The notes under the pieces were generated by a model that ran no database searches, was not told the DNA's origin, and was given only the letters and a program-made list of their open reading frames with translations. This document shows positions 34,251 to 47,433 of a stretch of DNA of 64,000 bases, in pieces. The translations under genes and the position numbers were made by a program. This DNA comes from Saitoella complicata NRRL Y-17804 (Eukaryota; Ascomycota; Saitoellomycetes; Saitoellales; Saitoellaceae): the NCBI RefSeq assembly GCF_001661265.1, contig NW_017566993.1, forward strand, positions 620,001-684,000, written 5' to 3'. The stretch's first letter is position 1. Each line of letters opens with the position of its first letter.

Positions 34251-34380
34251 GCTCGTGTAGTCCGCTCGTGTAATCTGCCCTCGTGTAATCTGCCCTCGTG
34301 TAATCCAGTCTACGATTACAGAAGCGAATTACACGAGCCTGCTCGTGGTATTTACACGAGTAAAATTACACGAGCGGGAA
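34251..34380. repeat. Palindromic cluster of CTCGTGTAAT motifs
   Basis: Four CTCGTGTA-type motifs in direct orientation (34252, 34265, 34280, 34295) are followed by three inverted TTACACGAG motifs (from about 34329, 34352 and 34366) with a degenerate CTCGTGGTA between them. The outer arms TCCGCTCGTGTAAT (34261-34274) and ATTACACGAGCGGGA (34365-34379) pair as inverted repeats. It looks like a tiny foldback element or joined ends of a transposon with sub-terminal binding repeats. Confidence 0.75.
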
Positions 34381-34461
34381 CTTCGTAGGGGCGTTAATCA
34401 CAGGATCGAGCTGGATGCGTCTGTTCGATGGGGAAGGTCAGAAATCGAGCGGTCCCTACGA

Positions 34462-34595
34462 GACCCCCAAATTCTACCAAACACGATTATAAAACACGAA
34501 TAAAATTATCCAGTCTCACGAATAGAGTATTCGAGTTAGTGAGATATTCTGGGCACAATCTGGTTGACAATTCGTTTTGAAAGTAGAATTTTTTA
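34462..34595 (+). repeat. 134-bp dispersed direct repeat, copy 2
   Basis: Same length and orientation as 31799-31932 with about a dozen or more differences by eye, several of them C/T or G/A. Confidence 0.8.
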
Positions 34596-35202
34596 GGGTC
34601 AGCTGCTGCAGCATGCAACTCCGGATCCGCTAGGCCTACTGTAGGTTGTTGTGATTCAGTACAGAACCTAGCGCAGTTGACGTGGGACTCTTTGAGATAG
34701 CTGCCGAAGTTCTTACCATCGGTGACAAGATCTACGCAGTTCGAGCACCTTTCCAACTTATCAACGGCAGGATTCGCAGAGCTACCCCGGGCCCGTAGGT
34801 CACTTCAGACAAGGTTAAGGTTCGGCCGCGCGTAGGGGCACCTGGGCTAGGTCCGAGGGCACCACGCCAAAAGCATCCTCAGTATCTAGGCCTTGTGACC
34901 GGTTAATCGCTGTGCTACTTATTCTGTTCATCTTCTTTGAAAAGCTTAAGTAATACTGTTTGGTATGGAACCTAGCCTATATGCACCACGGCTACCAGTC
35001 ACCGCGGACCGCTTCTAATGTCGCCCGCCATATGCTGCCATATGGCAACGTGAACGATCAAGAGCATGTGCACCTTAGGGCCGGAGGACGTCTTGTCGAT
35101 ATGCCAGCACGCCTTAGATAGGTATACAAGGTGCACCGCACATCCGCGGCGGAAGGCGAAGTCAGCATAGGCGACAAGGAGTATCGTGCTCATTCCTAAC
35201 CG

Positions 35203-36387
35203 ATGTCCTACCAAAATCAAGAGATGCCGTACGGCCAGGTCCATTCTGGCTCCCCTGGTCAGGAATGGTTGCAACGCTCGCCCAGCTTCCCTCAAGGTCA
35301 ATATCCCGCCGACGACAAGCCTCGCATGCATCGCGGAATCTCTGATCCAGCTTACCCGGGAGGATACCCTGAGGTTGGATACAATCCTAGCGGCGACATG
35401 TCCCCGCCGATGGGTATGCGTGCTGGGCCAGGCTCCCCGCCCACCTATCTTGGTCAGAATATGGTGCCTGGTCACAATCAATCTTATGGCAGCTCGAACG
35501 AAAAGATTGGTTTGAACGTAACTCAATCAGGAGTGCCTACCCAAGTGGCGGGCAGATATGGGAATATAATGAGCTGGGAATTATTGTATAGGTCTACGAA
35601 CACTCTTTTGAAGGTCCAACTTCAAGCCGGCGCATCTCTCAATGCCCATTCTGGGTGCATGGTCGGGATGTCGCACAGCATCGCCATCGAGAGCAAGACA
35701 AAGTTTGGCAATATGTTCAAGTCAGGTGAAGTTTTCTCGTCGACATTCCATGCCAAGAACGGTCCTGGATATATCCTGCTTGCTCCCGCGATTTATTCGG
35801 ACGTCATCGCTCTAGAGGTGAATGGTTCTGATGGTTACTTGATCGGAGACGCCGAGGTAAGCATACTGTTGGAAAACTAATTAACAATTTGCTAACGTGA
35901 GCCAAGCAATACATCGCTTCCACGCTAGAAATAAAAAAGGAGACCAAATTCGCAGGACTTAGTAACGGAGTGTTATCCGGCACAGGCCTAGCCATCATCA
36001 AGATATCGGGACGCGGCGTTTGCTTTGTTAAGGCTATCGGCGCCATTCACCGTATCGACTTACAGCCAGGCGAGGACTTTATCATCGACAACGGGCATCT
36101 TTGCGCCTGGACTTCAGTACGCGGACCCTACACCCGGAAACGCCAGAGTGAATGCGCTAACGCGAACCATAGACCATGAAGCTCAAGACCGAAACGGCCG
36201 GCGGCTTCTTCACATCCCTGAAAACCGGCGAGGGTATCGTTTGTCGCTTCACAGGCCCTGGTACGATCTATCTCCAGGTTCGTCTTCTCACCCCGACCTC
36301 TATTTCCCCCCGTTGCTGACTTTCACATGTCACAAGACGCGCAAGCCCAAAGCCGTTGCTGCGTGGATCAAAGAGCAGATGGAATAG
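35203..36387 (+). CDS. AIM24: AIM24-family (TRAP-like fold) protein
   Basis: Exons 35203-35856, 35907-36116, 36173-36277 and 36337-36387 give 339 aa. The first 110 residues are low-complexity, rich in Pro, Gly, Gln and Tyr. The AIM24 domain follows: LLYRSTNTLLKVQLQAG, AHSGCMVGMS, SGEVFSSTFHAKNGPGYILLAP, AFLSNGVLSG-type GLSNGVLSGTGLAIIKISG, LQPGEDFIIDNGHLCAW, then across the last splices MKLKTETAGGFF, GEGIVCRFTGPGTIYLQ and TRKPKAVAAWI. All three splices keep frame at conserved positions. Yeast Aim24 is mitochondrial and linked to MICOS integrity; this version has no obvious mitochondrial presequence, so it may belong to the cytosolic branch. Function is inferred from the domain only. Confidence 0.82.
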
Positions 36388-36835
36388 GACCAGTGCGATA
36401 TCAGGTTGCGGGCTGGTGATACCCCCCTTTTTGGATGGCCATTGGATGCAACGATTGGGTTAACGACGAGGAGATCGGAGGACACGTCCACGTAATGTTG
36501 GAATATGAGCATATCGTCCACCTCCACAATTGCAATCGTAAGTAAAGGGCAACAATTCCGACACTAAGAACACCACTTCCAAAATGATATATATTTGAAC
36601 GGTACCGGCTGCGGATGCGAAAGACTCAAAATGACGGCTATGCCTAAAGATGCAAAATGTAAACAAAAAGCGAAGCCTGCACACATACGATGCCAGCTCC
36701 ACGCGGAGTCAAGATCCAAAGAACAATTAGATGATTAAAACGCCGTACCCAGAATGCCAAGAATCCTTTTAAAAACAAAATGCCGATGCCGTCCGTAAAT
36801 CGTAACCCGCCGATTTAAGATATTTTTGTTCCAGC
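36388..36835. other. Convergent 3' region of AIM24-like and ELL genes
   Basis: 448 bases between two stop codons on opposite strands. No ORF with recognisable content. AT-rich tracts suit polyadenylation on both strands. Confidence 0.4.
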
Positions 36836-38757
36836 TCATACGGTGATACCCAAGCCTGTCACCTCGGAAGAGCCAGCAGGCGTACTGTTCTGTGTAGCAT
36901 TTGCATAATCCCACATCGCTCGCTTCCACTCCTCAAGTTGGCGACCCAGCGCCTTAGCCTCTGCACGCAACTTTGTCCACTCAGGAGTACCTGGCTTCAT
37001 TCCGTTCACTTTGATGCGCATCTTTTCGTATTTAGGCTGCTCCTCGACAAACCTGCGCGAGAGCTCCATCAACTCGTCCACACTTCTCGTCCATGCAGAC
37101 GAACTGGCAACAGAGGCGGGACGCTTCGACGGACGTTCATTGATAGCCACATCATCACGCTCATCTCCAGCCTTGAGCTTACGTAGGTCCGAAGCGCTGA
37201 TAGGGTCCGCCGTTCCCAGTGGCGAAGGCTTCTTCGGGGCTGTAGCAGGCGAGATGGGCGTCCTAACCTGCTCCTCCGTCATAGTCCTGGAAGCATTGCT
37301 GCGATGTTTAGGGATGTTGGGAAGTTGCATGTAGTCCCTGTTTCTCTCAATGGGTGCCCTCTTCTCCTGTGCCGAGTCTTTAGCAACCTTCTTCGTACGA
37401 GACTCTTCGTCATCGTGCTCAGGCTTGCGCTTCCTCCCAGATGGCGTGGAAGCATTCGCCCTAGTGGCAAGCGGGCTTTCAGGTTTCGCAGCCTTGTCAG
37501 AAGATACACTAGCAGTCCTCTTGTGCTTCGTGACTGCCTTGGTAGAGTCTTTGCCCACAAAGATGCCACCGCCAGGCCTGCTTTTGGGCGGCTGAGGACT
37601 GGGAGCCGCTACACTAACATCACTGTTGGCCGGAGAGGCCGGCATAACGATCTTCTGTTCGACTTTGTTGCCCTTGTTCAATCTCAACCTAGCTGGGTGC
37701 TCTGATTTCAAACCCAATTTGTCGAAGACGTCAGCCGCCTTCTTCGCCACTGCTTCACGGTCTTCGTCGGTCCACGAACCATAAGCCCATACATCAATCT
37801 CCTTCCAAATTTCATCCTTCAACGCGTACTCCGGGCTGCCAGACACATCTGAATGCGTAGCGATCTGGTCCAAGATCCTGGTGATTTCGGGGATTCCTGA
37901 TCCCGAACCACGAAATTTCTGCAGAAGGGGACCTTTCTTCATTTTACCATTCAGAGCCAGCATGTGTGCGACTCTTAAGCGGAGATCCGGGAGACCAGAA
38001 GCGAACTGAGGAGACGCGGCGGCTCGCTTTGGTGCTGACTTGTCCAGTTGCATGAAGTTCGGAGTTTGAGGTTTAGGGACGGCCTTTGGTGCAGGGAAAG
38101 CAGGTGAAGAGGGCATTGATTTTGTTCCTGAGCCCGACAGAGCCGTGTTCTTTTGCAAATGCAGAGGGATCGGCTTCTTGGTGGTGACCTTTACACCTCT
38201 CTTGGTGTCGGCTGAACGGATCGTATTTGTCAACAAAACTCAACTCACAACAAGACTGGCAAAACTTACGGATAGATTCATCAAGGACCTTGATCGAACG
38301 ACCTGAACTCTGGGCGCTGAGGTTGGCCGCTTTGGCAGCTTCGGAGACGGCGGTTCCTCTCCGCTGGACTTGAAAAGTCCGATCGACTTTACCGTAGCAC
38401 TCTGCCGTATTCTCAACGTGATGAGGAAGCTTATAGACTTGCATGCCATTGCTGGCGAGTGGGAAGAATGTATGCGTGGTATTGCCGATGTGAAGTGCCT
38501 GTGCCAGCATTTAGTCCATGATCTTTCACCCACAAGTGCTCAAGACAAACGTTGTTCCTGCCAAATGTCAGATTAAGACCTTTCCCATTACTGTTCACAA
38601 TCTCTTGCAAAGCCTCCTTGGTTAGCTTGAGGTGGACGACCTTGCAGTTGTCAACGTTCAGCGGAGATTTCGGATCAACAGCCTTGGACGTCTCGGCCGC
38701 TGGATGCAAACCCTCAAGCGTCAACCCTCTCGAACTCAACTTTCCAAGCCCAGACAT
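36836..38757 (-). CDS. ELL: RNA polymerase II elongation factor ELL
   Basis: Three minus-strand exons (38757-38551, 38498-38270, 38211-36836) give 603 aa. The N-terminal ELL domain spans the first two splices: VVHLKLTKEALQEI, LNLTFGRNN joined to ALHIGNTTHTFFPL, MQVYKLPHHVENTAECYGKV. The middle is a long Lys/Ser/Pro-rich linker after an extra winged-helix-like block (LRLRVAHMLALNGKMKKGPLLQKF). The last 60 residues (YEKMRIKVNGMKPGTPEW, LGRQLEEWKRAMWDY) fit the occludin/ELL C-terminal domain. ELL with EAF stimulates transcript elongation by Pol II. The 52- and 58-nt introns both shift frame if retained, which supports the model. Confidence 0.85.
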
Positions 38758-39394
38758 CCTGAAAACAGGCGTTCACCGATGTTGGCGAGGTTCGGGTGAT
38801 GGTGACCGATCCGTAAATGCTATTTCGAGAGAGTCAAAGGGTGCCGGAGGGAAACTTTTGGGGTGTATGCTGGGTCCCGATGATGAGAATGGGTTGGCTT
38901 TTGGGTAAAGGGCTGGGATACGTAAGTGAACGACTCGCTTCTCTTCTCTTTGACACCAAGCAAGCAGGTGAAGGGTGGGGGGAGTGTTATTCTAGACTTC
39001 ACCCTGCAGTCTGGCTACTATGGCTAAGGGTCGATGGCCGGGCGGCGCCTCGGTACGGTGCAATCGATTAGCACGCCTGAACGGGAATGGCGCGAACACC
39101 GGCGCGGATGACTGACTCGAGCGCCCCAGCTCAGCTCAACTGTTAGAAATCGGTATATTGAAATTGACAAGTAGAACTCCCTGAACGCCGTTTTCCAGTT
39201 GTAATCGCGACGTCGCTTCCTCTTGTACCGGGCGCGGCAGCTCGTCGCAACTCTGTTGACTCTCCGGAACAATCCCGCACGTGCACGTGCCTCTCAACCC
39301 CACCCGCTCATGCTGCGTTCATTAAGAGCGCCTGACATCCTTTCCCGCCCCCACAATCTCCCAGCTCACCACATCTTGCCATAACGCGTGCTAC
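38758..39394. other. Intergenic, ELL promoter and GCN5 terminator
   Basis: 637 bases. The GCN5 stop and the ELL start flank it. A perfect 14-base palindrome lies at 39277-39290 (listed separately). Otherwise no recognisable feature. Confidence 0.45.
39277..39290. promoter_or_regulatory. Double E-box palindrome
   Basis: GCACGTGCACGTGC is a perfect 14-base palindrome made of two overlapping CACGTG E-boxes, the kind bound by Cbf1/Pho4-type bHLH factors. It lies about 520 bases upstream of ELL and 105 bases beyond the GCN5 stop. Function is inferred only from the motif. Confidence 0.4.
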
Positions 39395-41470
<2,076 letters not shown>

Positions 41471-41748
41471 AATGGTCGTGTCATCACCCATGCTCGTCGG
41501 TGTCATGGCAAGAAGCGCTGCAACAGCAATATACCCACGATTTGCCCTTGATATGAAACAATAGACATCTATTCTCCCATCTCACAACTCCATCCATTTT
41601 GGGCCCTTTAAACACGTCCGTGCATTCCCGCTGCATCGCCGCCTGCAAGCCGAAACCTTATTCTTTGAAATGCTCGTTACGCGTCGTCGAAGCTTGACGT
41701 CGCCCCCATACTCCCCCAGCAATAGCACCGGTGAAAAAGCTGAACACA

Positions 41749-42753
41749 ATGGACATTGACGAACCGATTCTAGCAACAGGCGATGTCCGCCCTCCTCCAC
41801 CAACTTCCATGCGCGTCCTTAACTGCGTGTCCACGAACATCACCCCACTCCTTACCGTCCTCCGCTCAATCGGGTTCATGCCCCGAGCACTCGTACGAAT
41901 CTCCTCGTCAGGCATGAAGTTTTCCGTCGAGAATTCGCGCGCTCAGCAAGCTCTTGCTTTCCTTGACAAGACAATGTTCTCGACATACGAGTATGTCCCA
42001 CCTATCGCCACTTCGCGTCCATCTACAGCTGGCTCTTCTCTGTCGCAAGAGGACGAAGAAGTGCGCCAGCCGCATGCTCAATTCACCATCTCGCTCTCTG
42101 CCATGCTCGAATGTCTCCAAATCTTCTCCGCTGACGCTCGTGACCGTCCACGCGTCGCACCACAAGTCAATGCTACCGACGCAATGATTCTTCGCAGCGG
42201 TACATGCCGTATGGTCTACGAGGGCGAAGGGTCGTCATTTATCCTGATGATGGAAGAAGGCGGTGTTGTAACCACGTGCGAACTCACAACATACGAACCG
42301 GAGGAGCAGCTGGACATCTCTCTGGCCGAAGGAGGCCTGGCGCAGAAGATCATCATGAAGGCGGAATGGCTGCACGATGCAATTCAAGAATTGGAGACAA
42401 CTTCACCGGAGGTTATCACCATCCGTTCTTCACCTCGCCGACCTCACTTTCGCCTCTCGTCTCGTGGTTCACTGGGGTCAACAGAGATGGACTACCCTAA
42501 TGACCGGACTGTATTGGAAACATTCATCTGCCCTGAGCTCATTGAGAACTCGTACAGATTTACGATGATACGTCATGCAATCAAGGCAATGAGTCTTGCA
42601 ACAAAGGTGTCTGTGAGGGCGGACGAAGACGGAGTGATGAGCATGCAATTCATGATCGATGTCGGAGAGGGACACTTTAGCTTCGTTGACTTCAGGTTCC
42701 TGCCAGAACTGGAAGACGAGAACGAGAGAGGAAACGAAAGTACGCAACTGTGA
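41749..42753 (+). CDS. RAD1: 9-1-1 checkpoint clamp subunit Rad1
   Basis: Intronless, 334 aa from MDIDEPILATGD. Sequence blocks fit the Rad1/Rec1 PCNA-like fold: STNITPLLTVLRSIGFMPRA, ISSSGMKFSVENSRAQQALAFLDKTMF, FTISLSAMLECLQIFSA, and a second half with WLHDAIQELETTSPEVITI, MIRHAIKAMSLATKVSVRADEDGVMSMQFMI and FVDFRFLPE close to the end. Rad1 forms a ring with Rad9 and Hus1 that is loaded at damaged DNA and activates the ATR-type kinase (called Rad17 in budding yeast). A Ser/Glu-rich loop (RPSTAGSSLSQEDEEVRQ) interrupts the first half, common in fungal homologues. Convergent with the glucanase gene, 98 bases apart. Confidence 0.92.
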   Translation: MDIDEPILATGDVRPPPPTSMRVLNCVSTNITPLLTVLRSIGFMPRALVRISSSGMKFSVENSRAQQALAFLDKTMFSTYEYVPPIATSRPSTAGSSLSQEDEEVRQPHAQFTISLSAMLECLQIFSADARDRPRVAPQVNATDAMILRSGTCRMVYEGEGSSFILMMEEGGVVTTCELTTYEPEEQLDISLAEGGLAQKIIMKAEWLHDAIQELETTSPEVITIRSSPRRPHFRLSSRGSLGSTEMDYPNDRTVLETFICPELIENSYRFTMIRHAIKAMSLATKVSVRADEDGVMSMQFMIDVGEGHFSFVDFRFLPELEDENERGNESTQL

Positions 42754-42851
42754 GGGAGCAGTATGGACAATCAGGACAACAAGCGTTATGTTTGATTCAA
42801 GATACCTGGTATATTTGGCTATGATACTGTCGAGATGAGAAACTTATCCTT

Positions 42852-44215
42852 CTACGAGCACTGCTGTCCATACCACCTCTCCGTTAAAGGCTGCGGCATA
42901 ACCCCATTATTCACAAGATCAATAAAGTTCCACTCAGGCGCCGCCTCAGTCTTCGCCGTCCAGAAAATCCATCCAGCACCAGTCTCGTACGCATCCAACT
43001 GTGCCTCAACAAACTGCCTGATGTTCGCTCTCTTGTCGGCACTGAACTGGGAGGCGGAGTTGACGTTTGATTCACCATCACATGAGTCGATCCAGGAGGA
43101 GCCTTTGTAGTAGGTACCGTCGTAGCGGGCACCGATACCGAAACCGTTGAGCCAGCGGGCACAGTCTGTCATCGCACCTGAGAACTCGCCAACTATGGTC
43201 CAGAGTTTCTGGTTTGAGAGGCCGATGCTGTCGGATTGGTTGCATGCCGCTCGAACATGATCTTCGAGCGAGAGTTCAAGCTGCCAGTTGTTGAACACTT
43301 GGTAAATATGCGTATCGAGCACGACAGCGTCGTAATCAGGGGTATTCATGAAACCGTCCCATTCGGTCAACCCAACATACGCATCATGAATCACCACATC
43401 GACCTCAGAAGAATACTGCCTAACCGTACCATAGCCAGCCTCGTAGAACTGCTTGATGACAGTCATGTTCAGAGAAGCACCGAGAGGCTCGTTGAGGAGC
43501 TCGATAGAGGTGACGGCGGGGTGGTTGGCGTACTTGCTGGCGAGTTCGTCAATGACCTTGACCGTGAGAGTAAGGGTGTCTTCCTCGAGCCAGTTGATGT
43601 TTCCTCGCTGACCGGAGTTGTCGAAGCCGTTCTGAGAGCCTGTCTTCGTATCAGCATCGAGTTCACAAAAGAAGGTTAATTACGACACACCTGGCGCACC
43701 ATGCAAATCAATCATGACATTCAATCCCAATTCTTCCGCCCACGCCAATGCATTATCAAAATAAGCCAGCTGGCCTTGCACATACGGATCATCATTCCAC
43801 AACTCGAAAGCCCAATACCCAATTGGAATACGGACGGTATTCACACCAGCATCAGCCAATGCCTTGAAGTCCTCGTACGTGATCCAACTCTCCCAATGCT
43901 GCTGAAGCTGTTTGTACGCCTCGTCCGATCCGAGCGTCTTACAGAAAGTGTATTCGTCGACAGTGGGCGAGTCACCTCCGTAATCGGGGAATTGTTCAAA
44001 GAGTGATGGGGTGATCCATGGTTCCAGTACCTAGACAGGGTCAATTGACGTTCAATTGTCGAAGGGAGGGAACTTACGAGCCAACCGCCGATGTTGACAC
44101 CTCGCAGCTTTTCGGTGGAGTAATCGAACGATCGTTTAGTGAGTCTTGCCGGTGCAGCAGTGACCAATCCAGCCAAAGCAAGCAATCCAGCAGCAAGTGT
44201 CCTCGTGAGCTTCAT
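42852..44215 (-). CDS. EXG1: Secreted exo-1,3-beta-glucanase (GH5_9)
   Basis: Three minus-strand exons (44215-44078, 44030-43691, 43639-42852) give 421 aa; introns are 47 and 51 nt. Residues 1-21 form a signal peptide ([14 protein letters not shown]). A Lys-Arg at about 27-28 fits Kex2-type maturation, so the mature enzyme would begin SFDYS. The glycoside hydrolase family 5 core shows [29 protein letters not shown], the acid/base Glu in LLNEPLG and the nucleophile Glu in [13 protein letters not shown]. It ends [10 protein letters not shown], then ERWYGQQC. Fungal Exg1 enzymes trim cell-wall beta-1,3-glucan from the non-reducing end. Length and motif order match the family throughout. Confidence 0.94.
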
Positions 44216-44789
44216 CCCGTTGTCAATTGCAATGGGCTATACTTGAACATCTGGAGATGGGAAGGGCGGCATTTAAAGGCAACTACAGCGATCCGAAAGT
44301 GTACAGATGTCATCCAATTGCTCCGATCTTGGCGATGCAGGATGATCTCAAGCACCAGTGGGGTGTATGCAAGGAATCACGGCCCCCAACCGCAACAGGA
44401 AGCGGACGGTCAAGTTACGATTGTGTTTCTCCACCATTTCCGCATAAGCGTCTCGTTGGGAGCAATAAGAGTTGTCTCGGTGCGCTCTAAGGGACTGGGG
44501 GGACGATAGGCGGCGACCAGCGCGCGTACGCAGTGAGGACCCTTCCCTTCTAAAAATAGGCGAGCCGTTGTCATTCTGGCCAAAGAGAGACGGCACTTGC
44601 AACAACGCAACATGCCATGCCAGTCAATGGACAGATGGACTGCACCGAGGCCCGCCTAGCAACCGGTGTTGACCCATGTAGGTGCCTGCATCCGCACACT
44701 GTACAGACAACAAACAACACACAACAGTCAGCATTCAGCATTCACCCCGCCTCCCCTCCGTCGCTCATTGCTCTTTCTCCTCAACAGCA
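44216..44789. other. Divergent promoter, EXG1 and UBE2C-type E2
   Basis: 574 bases between divergent starts. It holds a CATTTAAAG TATA-like stretch about 55 bases before EXG1 and ACAACAAACAACACACAACA leader sequence before the E2 gene. No ORF with recognisable content. Confidence 0.4.
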
Positions 44790-45425
44790 ATGGACGCTCA
44801 GAACGCTGCGCCTGCTCCCTCCTCGCCAACCAAGATGGCCGCTGCTACTCAGAAGGCCCCGGATGGCCACTCCGTCACTAAACGGTGTGCTCCGCAAACT
44901 CCAGGCCAGATACATGGACTAACGGCAGCATACAGTCTCCAACAAGAGCTCATGACCCTCATGATGTCCCAGACTCCAGGTGTTTCCGCTTTCCCCGAGG
45001 ACGGCAACCTCCTCCAATGGGCCGGAACCATCCAAGGCCCAGAAGCTACTGTGCGTTCATCCATCTCCCTTGATGCTACCTGATTCAATGCTAAATGACA
45101 TGTGTAAAAGTACTACGAAGGCATGACCTTCAAAATCCGCATGGTCTTCCCCGCAAACTACCCCTACGCCCCCCCAAACTGCACCTTCACAACCCCCATG
45201 TATCACCCCAACATCGACATGGCCGGCCGTATATGTCTCGACATCCTCCAAGATAAATGGTCTGCCGCTCACTCCATCGAGTCTTTGTTGCTTTCTCTTC
45301 AAAGCTTGTTGGCGCAGCCAAACAATGCAAGCCCGTTGAATGGGCAGGCGGCGGAGTTGTGGGGGAAGGAGGATGCTGCGTTTAGGGAGAAGGTTTTGGC
45401 AAGGTTTAGGGAGGGGGAGAAATAG
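44790..45425 (+). CDS. UBC11: Ubiquitin-conjugating enzyme E2, UBE2C/Ubc11 type
   Basis: Exons 44790-44884, 44936-45050 and 45111-45425 give 174 aa. After a 30-residue Ala/Pro/Ser-rich extension, the UBC fold runs VTKRLQQELMTLMMSQTPG, FPEDGNLLQWAGTIQGP, YYEGMTFKIRMVFPANYPYA. The active-site Cys is C112 in the block GRICLDILQDKWSAAHSI. The motif LLLSLQSLLAQPNNASPLN and AAELWGKE toward the end are typical of the UBE2C (UbcH10) subfamily, which primes ubiquitin on APC/C substrates in mitosis. UBE2C proteins also have the short N-terminal extension seen here. Introns are 50 and 60 nt. Confidence 0.9.
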
Positions 45426-45743
45426 GTGGTCATGAAGAGCTGTATGCAATTGGGAGGAGGCTGTTGAGGGATTCCCTGTTTGTCTTTTTCTGCACCAGCG
45501 TTTTGTCATTCTCTTTGTTGTTCGTTTATTACCATACCAAGCCAACCTAATACCTTATTCATATACTGTGCAATTGTCCACTTTACCCACGTTCAATTGA
45601 TATCCTTCTCGATCCAGATTGTCATGCACGCGTATCACCGTGGAAACGGGCGATGTACGAACCAAACAAACGCAACTCCCCAGACTCCAGCGAAGGTTGT
45701 CCTCCGACAAAATCTGAGCAGACATCGACAATCGCTTTTCACA
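45426..45743. other. Intergenic, E2 terminator and CHK1 promoter
   Basis: 318 bases. No recognisable motif beyond AT-rich stretches. Confidence 0.35.
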
Positions 45744-47362
45744 ATGTCAATTGATCAGCATTTTCAGCTGCCAGAGCAGCTGCCTTTTCATTGCGGTGCG
45801 ACAATCGGTCGTGGTTCCTACGCAACGTATGCCCTCCTCCGCAATCAAGTCGCAAGGTCTATACTGACTCATCATCCAGGGTCAAACTCTGCCGCTACGA
45901 CCAAAGACCAGACGTCTACGCCGTCAAATTCATCAACAAACCCGTCGCAATATCTCCCCAAGGCGGCCTAACCCTCAAACAAATCGGTGCCGAAGTCCAA
46001 CTCCACAAACTCTGCACAGGACACCCCAACATCGTCGACTTTATCGACTCGGATGAAGACAATATCTGGCGATGGGTCGTGATGGAGTGGGCCCGTGGTG
46101 GTGATCTGTTTGATAAGATTGAGCCGGATGTTGGGGTTGAGCCTGATATTGCGCATTTTTATTTTCAGCAGATGATTGCTGGGGTACGGTTTTTGCATGA
46201 GAGGGGTGTTGCGCACAGAGATATCAAGCCTGAGAATGTCTTTTTGGATGGGGATGGGAATCTCTTGATTGGTGATTTTGGGTTGGCGGCGATGTTTAGG
46301 CATAAGGGGATTACAAAGTACGTGAAGGGGAAGGTTGGGTCATTACCTTACTTGGCTCCAGAAGTGGTGATGGCAGAGAAGTATGATGCGGCAAAGGTTG
46401 ATGTTTGGTCATGTGGCGTGGTGCTGTTTGTGCTGTTGCTTGGGACATGCCCGTGGGATGAGCCGGCACCGTTCAATCCTGAGTTTTCCCATTATGCTCG
46501 GGGAGGGCTTTATGAGCCATGGGATAAGCTTGACCTCGATGCATTGGGGTTGGTGAGAGGGATGTTAATGGTTGATCCGGAACGAAGGATGACGATTGAT
46601 GATGTGGAGCGGCATCCTTGGTTTACTCGTCGGAACCCTATGAGGGCTGATAACGGGCAGTGTACGGATCCGCTTCTGCTGGCGACGAGATTGCTGGAGA
46701 AGTTACAGGTGGATCTGGAAGAAGCTGCAGCAAGGGCAAAGTCAGATAGGTCAATGTCTGACGTTACTATCCGATCTGGTGATGCATATGATTGGAGAGA
46801 AACGGGCTTCTCCGCGACACAACCAGATTATCGGAGGACCACGGAGTTTGACGATATTCGGATGGGCAATGGCTTTGTCTCCGCTTCGCAGCCTCAAGCA
46901 CGGACTGTTCTTGTGGACGACGAGATCCTGAATTCGCTGGCGGATGACCCAAGTATGAGCCAGTTCTCTCCTACCCAGGGTATCTCAGAAACCTTGACGC
47001 AGAAAGCGAGGAGGTTCAACGATATCTGTCCTGCTGAGCGTCTAACGCGATTTTACGTTGCTGTGGATCTTCCAACATTCCTTCCCATTCTGTCAAACGC
47101 ACTACAAAGAATGGGTGTTCCAAATACAAACATACCTTCTCTACAGCCAGCTGGATTGACCGCAGCTACGGTACGAATTCAACATGTCGATCAGCGAAAG
47201 CTTCAGATGCATGGTGAGATTCAGGTTCAACGGTATGCTAAGGGAAGGAAAGGAGACGTGTACACGGTGCAGTTCCATAAGAAGGTCGGAGATCCATTGG
47301 AGTGGAGACGCTTCTTCAAAGGGATTGCGAGGGAGTGTAGGGAGGTCATTGTTACCGCTTAA
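45744..47362 (+). CDS. CHK1: Checkpoint kinase Chk1
   Basis: Exons 45744-45826 and 45880-47362 give 521 aa; the 53-nt intron falls inside the glycine loop region and splicing joins RGSYAT to VKLCRYD. The kinase domain (about 13-275) has GATIGRGSYATV, the ATP-binding Lys in YAVKFINK, HRDIKPENVFL, the DFG in IGDFGLA and GSLPYLAPEV; the APE-side sequence and VDVWSCGVVLFVLLLGTCPWDEP are as in Chk1. A low-complexity SQ/TQ-containing linker follows (SATQPDY, SASQPQ, MSQFSPTQ), then the C-terminal KA1-like regulatory region (FNDICPAERLTRFYVAVDLPT-type block, LQMHGEIQVQRYAKG, DPLEWRRFFKGI). Chk1 is the effector kinase that delays mitosis after replication stress. SQ/TQ sites fit activation by Rad3/ATR. 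Confidence 0.92.
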
Positions 47363-47433
47363 TGTCAGGCGTTGCATTTCATTAGATAGATCCTAGATAC
47401 CCGACCTTGACGATATACCATTCATCCCTTAGC

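Larger units (their letters stand above)
31179..35202. other. AT-rich, gene-poor repeat island
   Basis: About 4 kb without a supportable gene. It contains repeated CATGGATTA/TAATCCATG motifs (31390-31450, 33187-33240, 34025-34100), two copies of a 134-bp direct repeat, the CTCGTGTAAT cluster at 34251-34380, and short imperfect tandem ACCCTCGA/AAGACC runs at 32690-32770. Open frames here are short and unrelated to anything I know. It reads as a graveyard of small non-coding repeats. The last few hundred bases carry the promoter of the AIM24-like gene. Confidence 0.6.

Noticed and set aside
34487-34756. 89-codon minus-strand frame with RCSNCVDLVTDG, possible Zn2Cys6 remnant
   Set aside because: Only two correctly spaced cysteines, overlaps the 134-bp repeat, and no second cysteine half is present.
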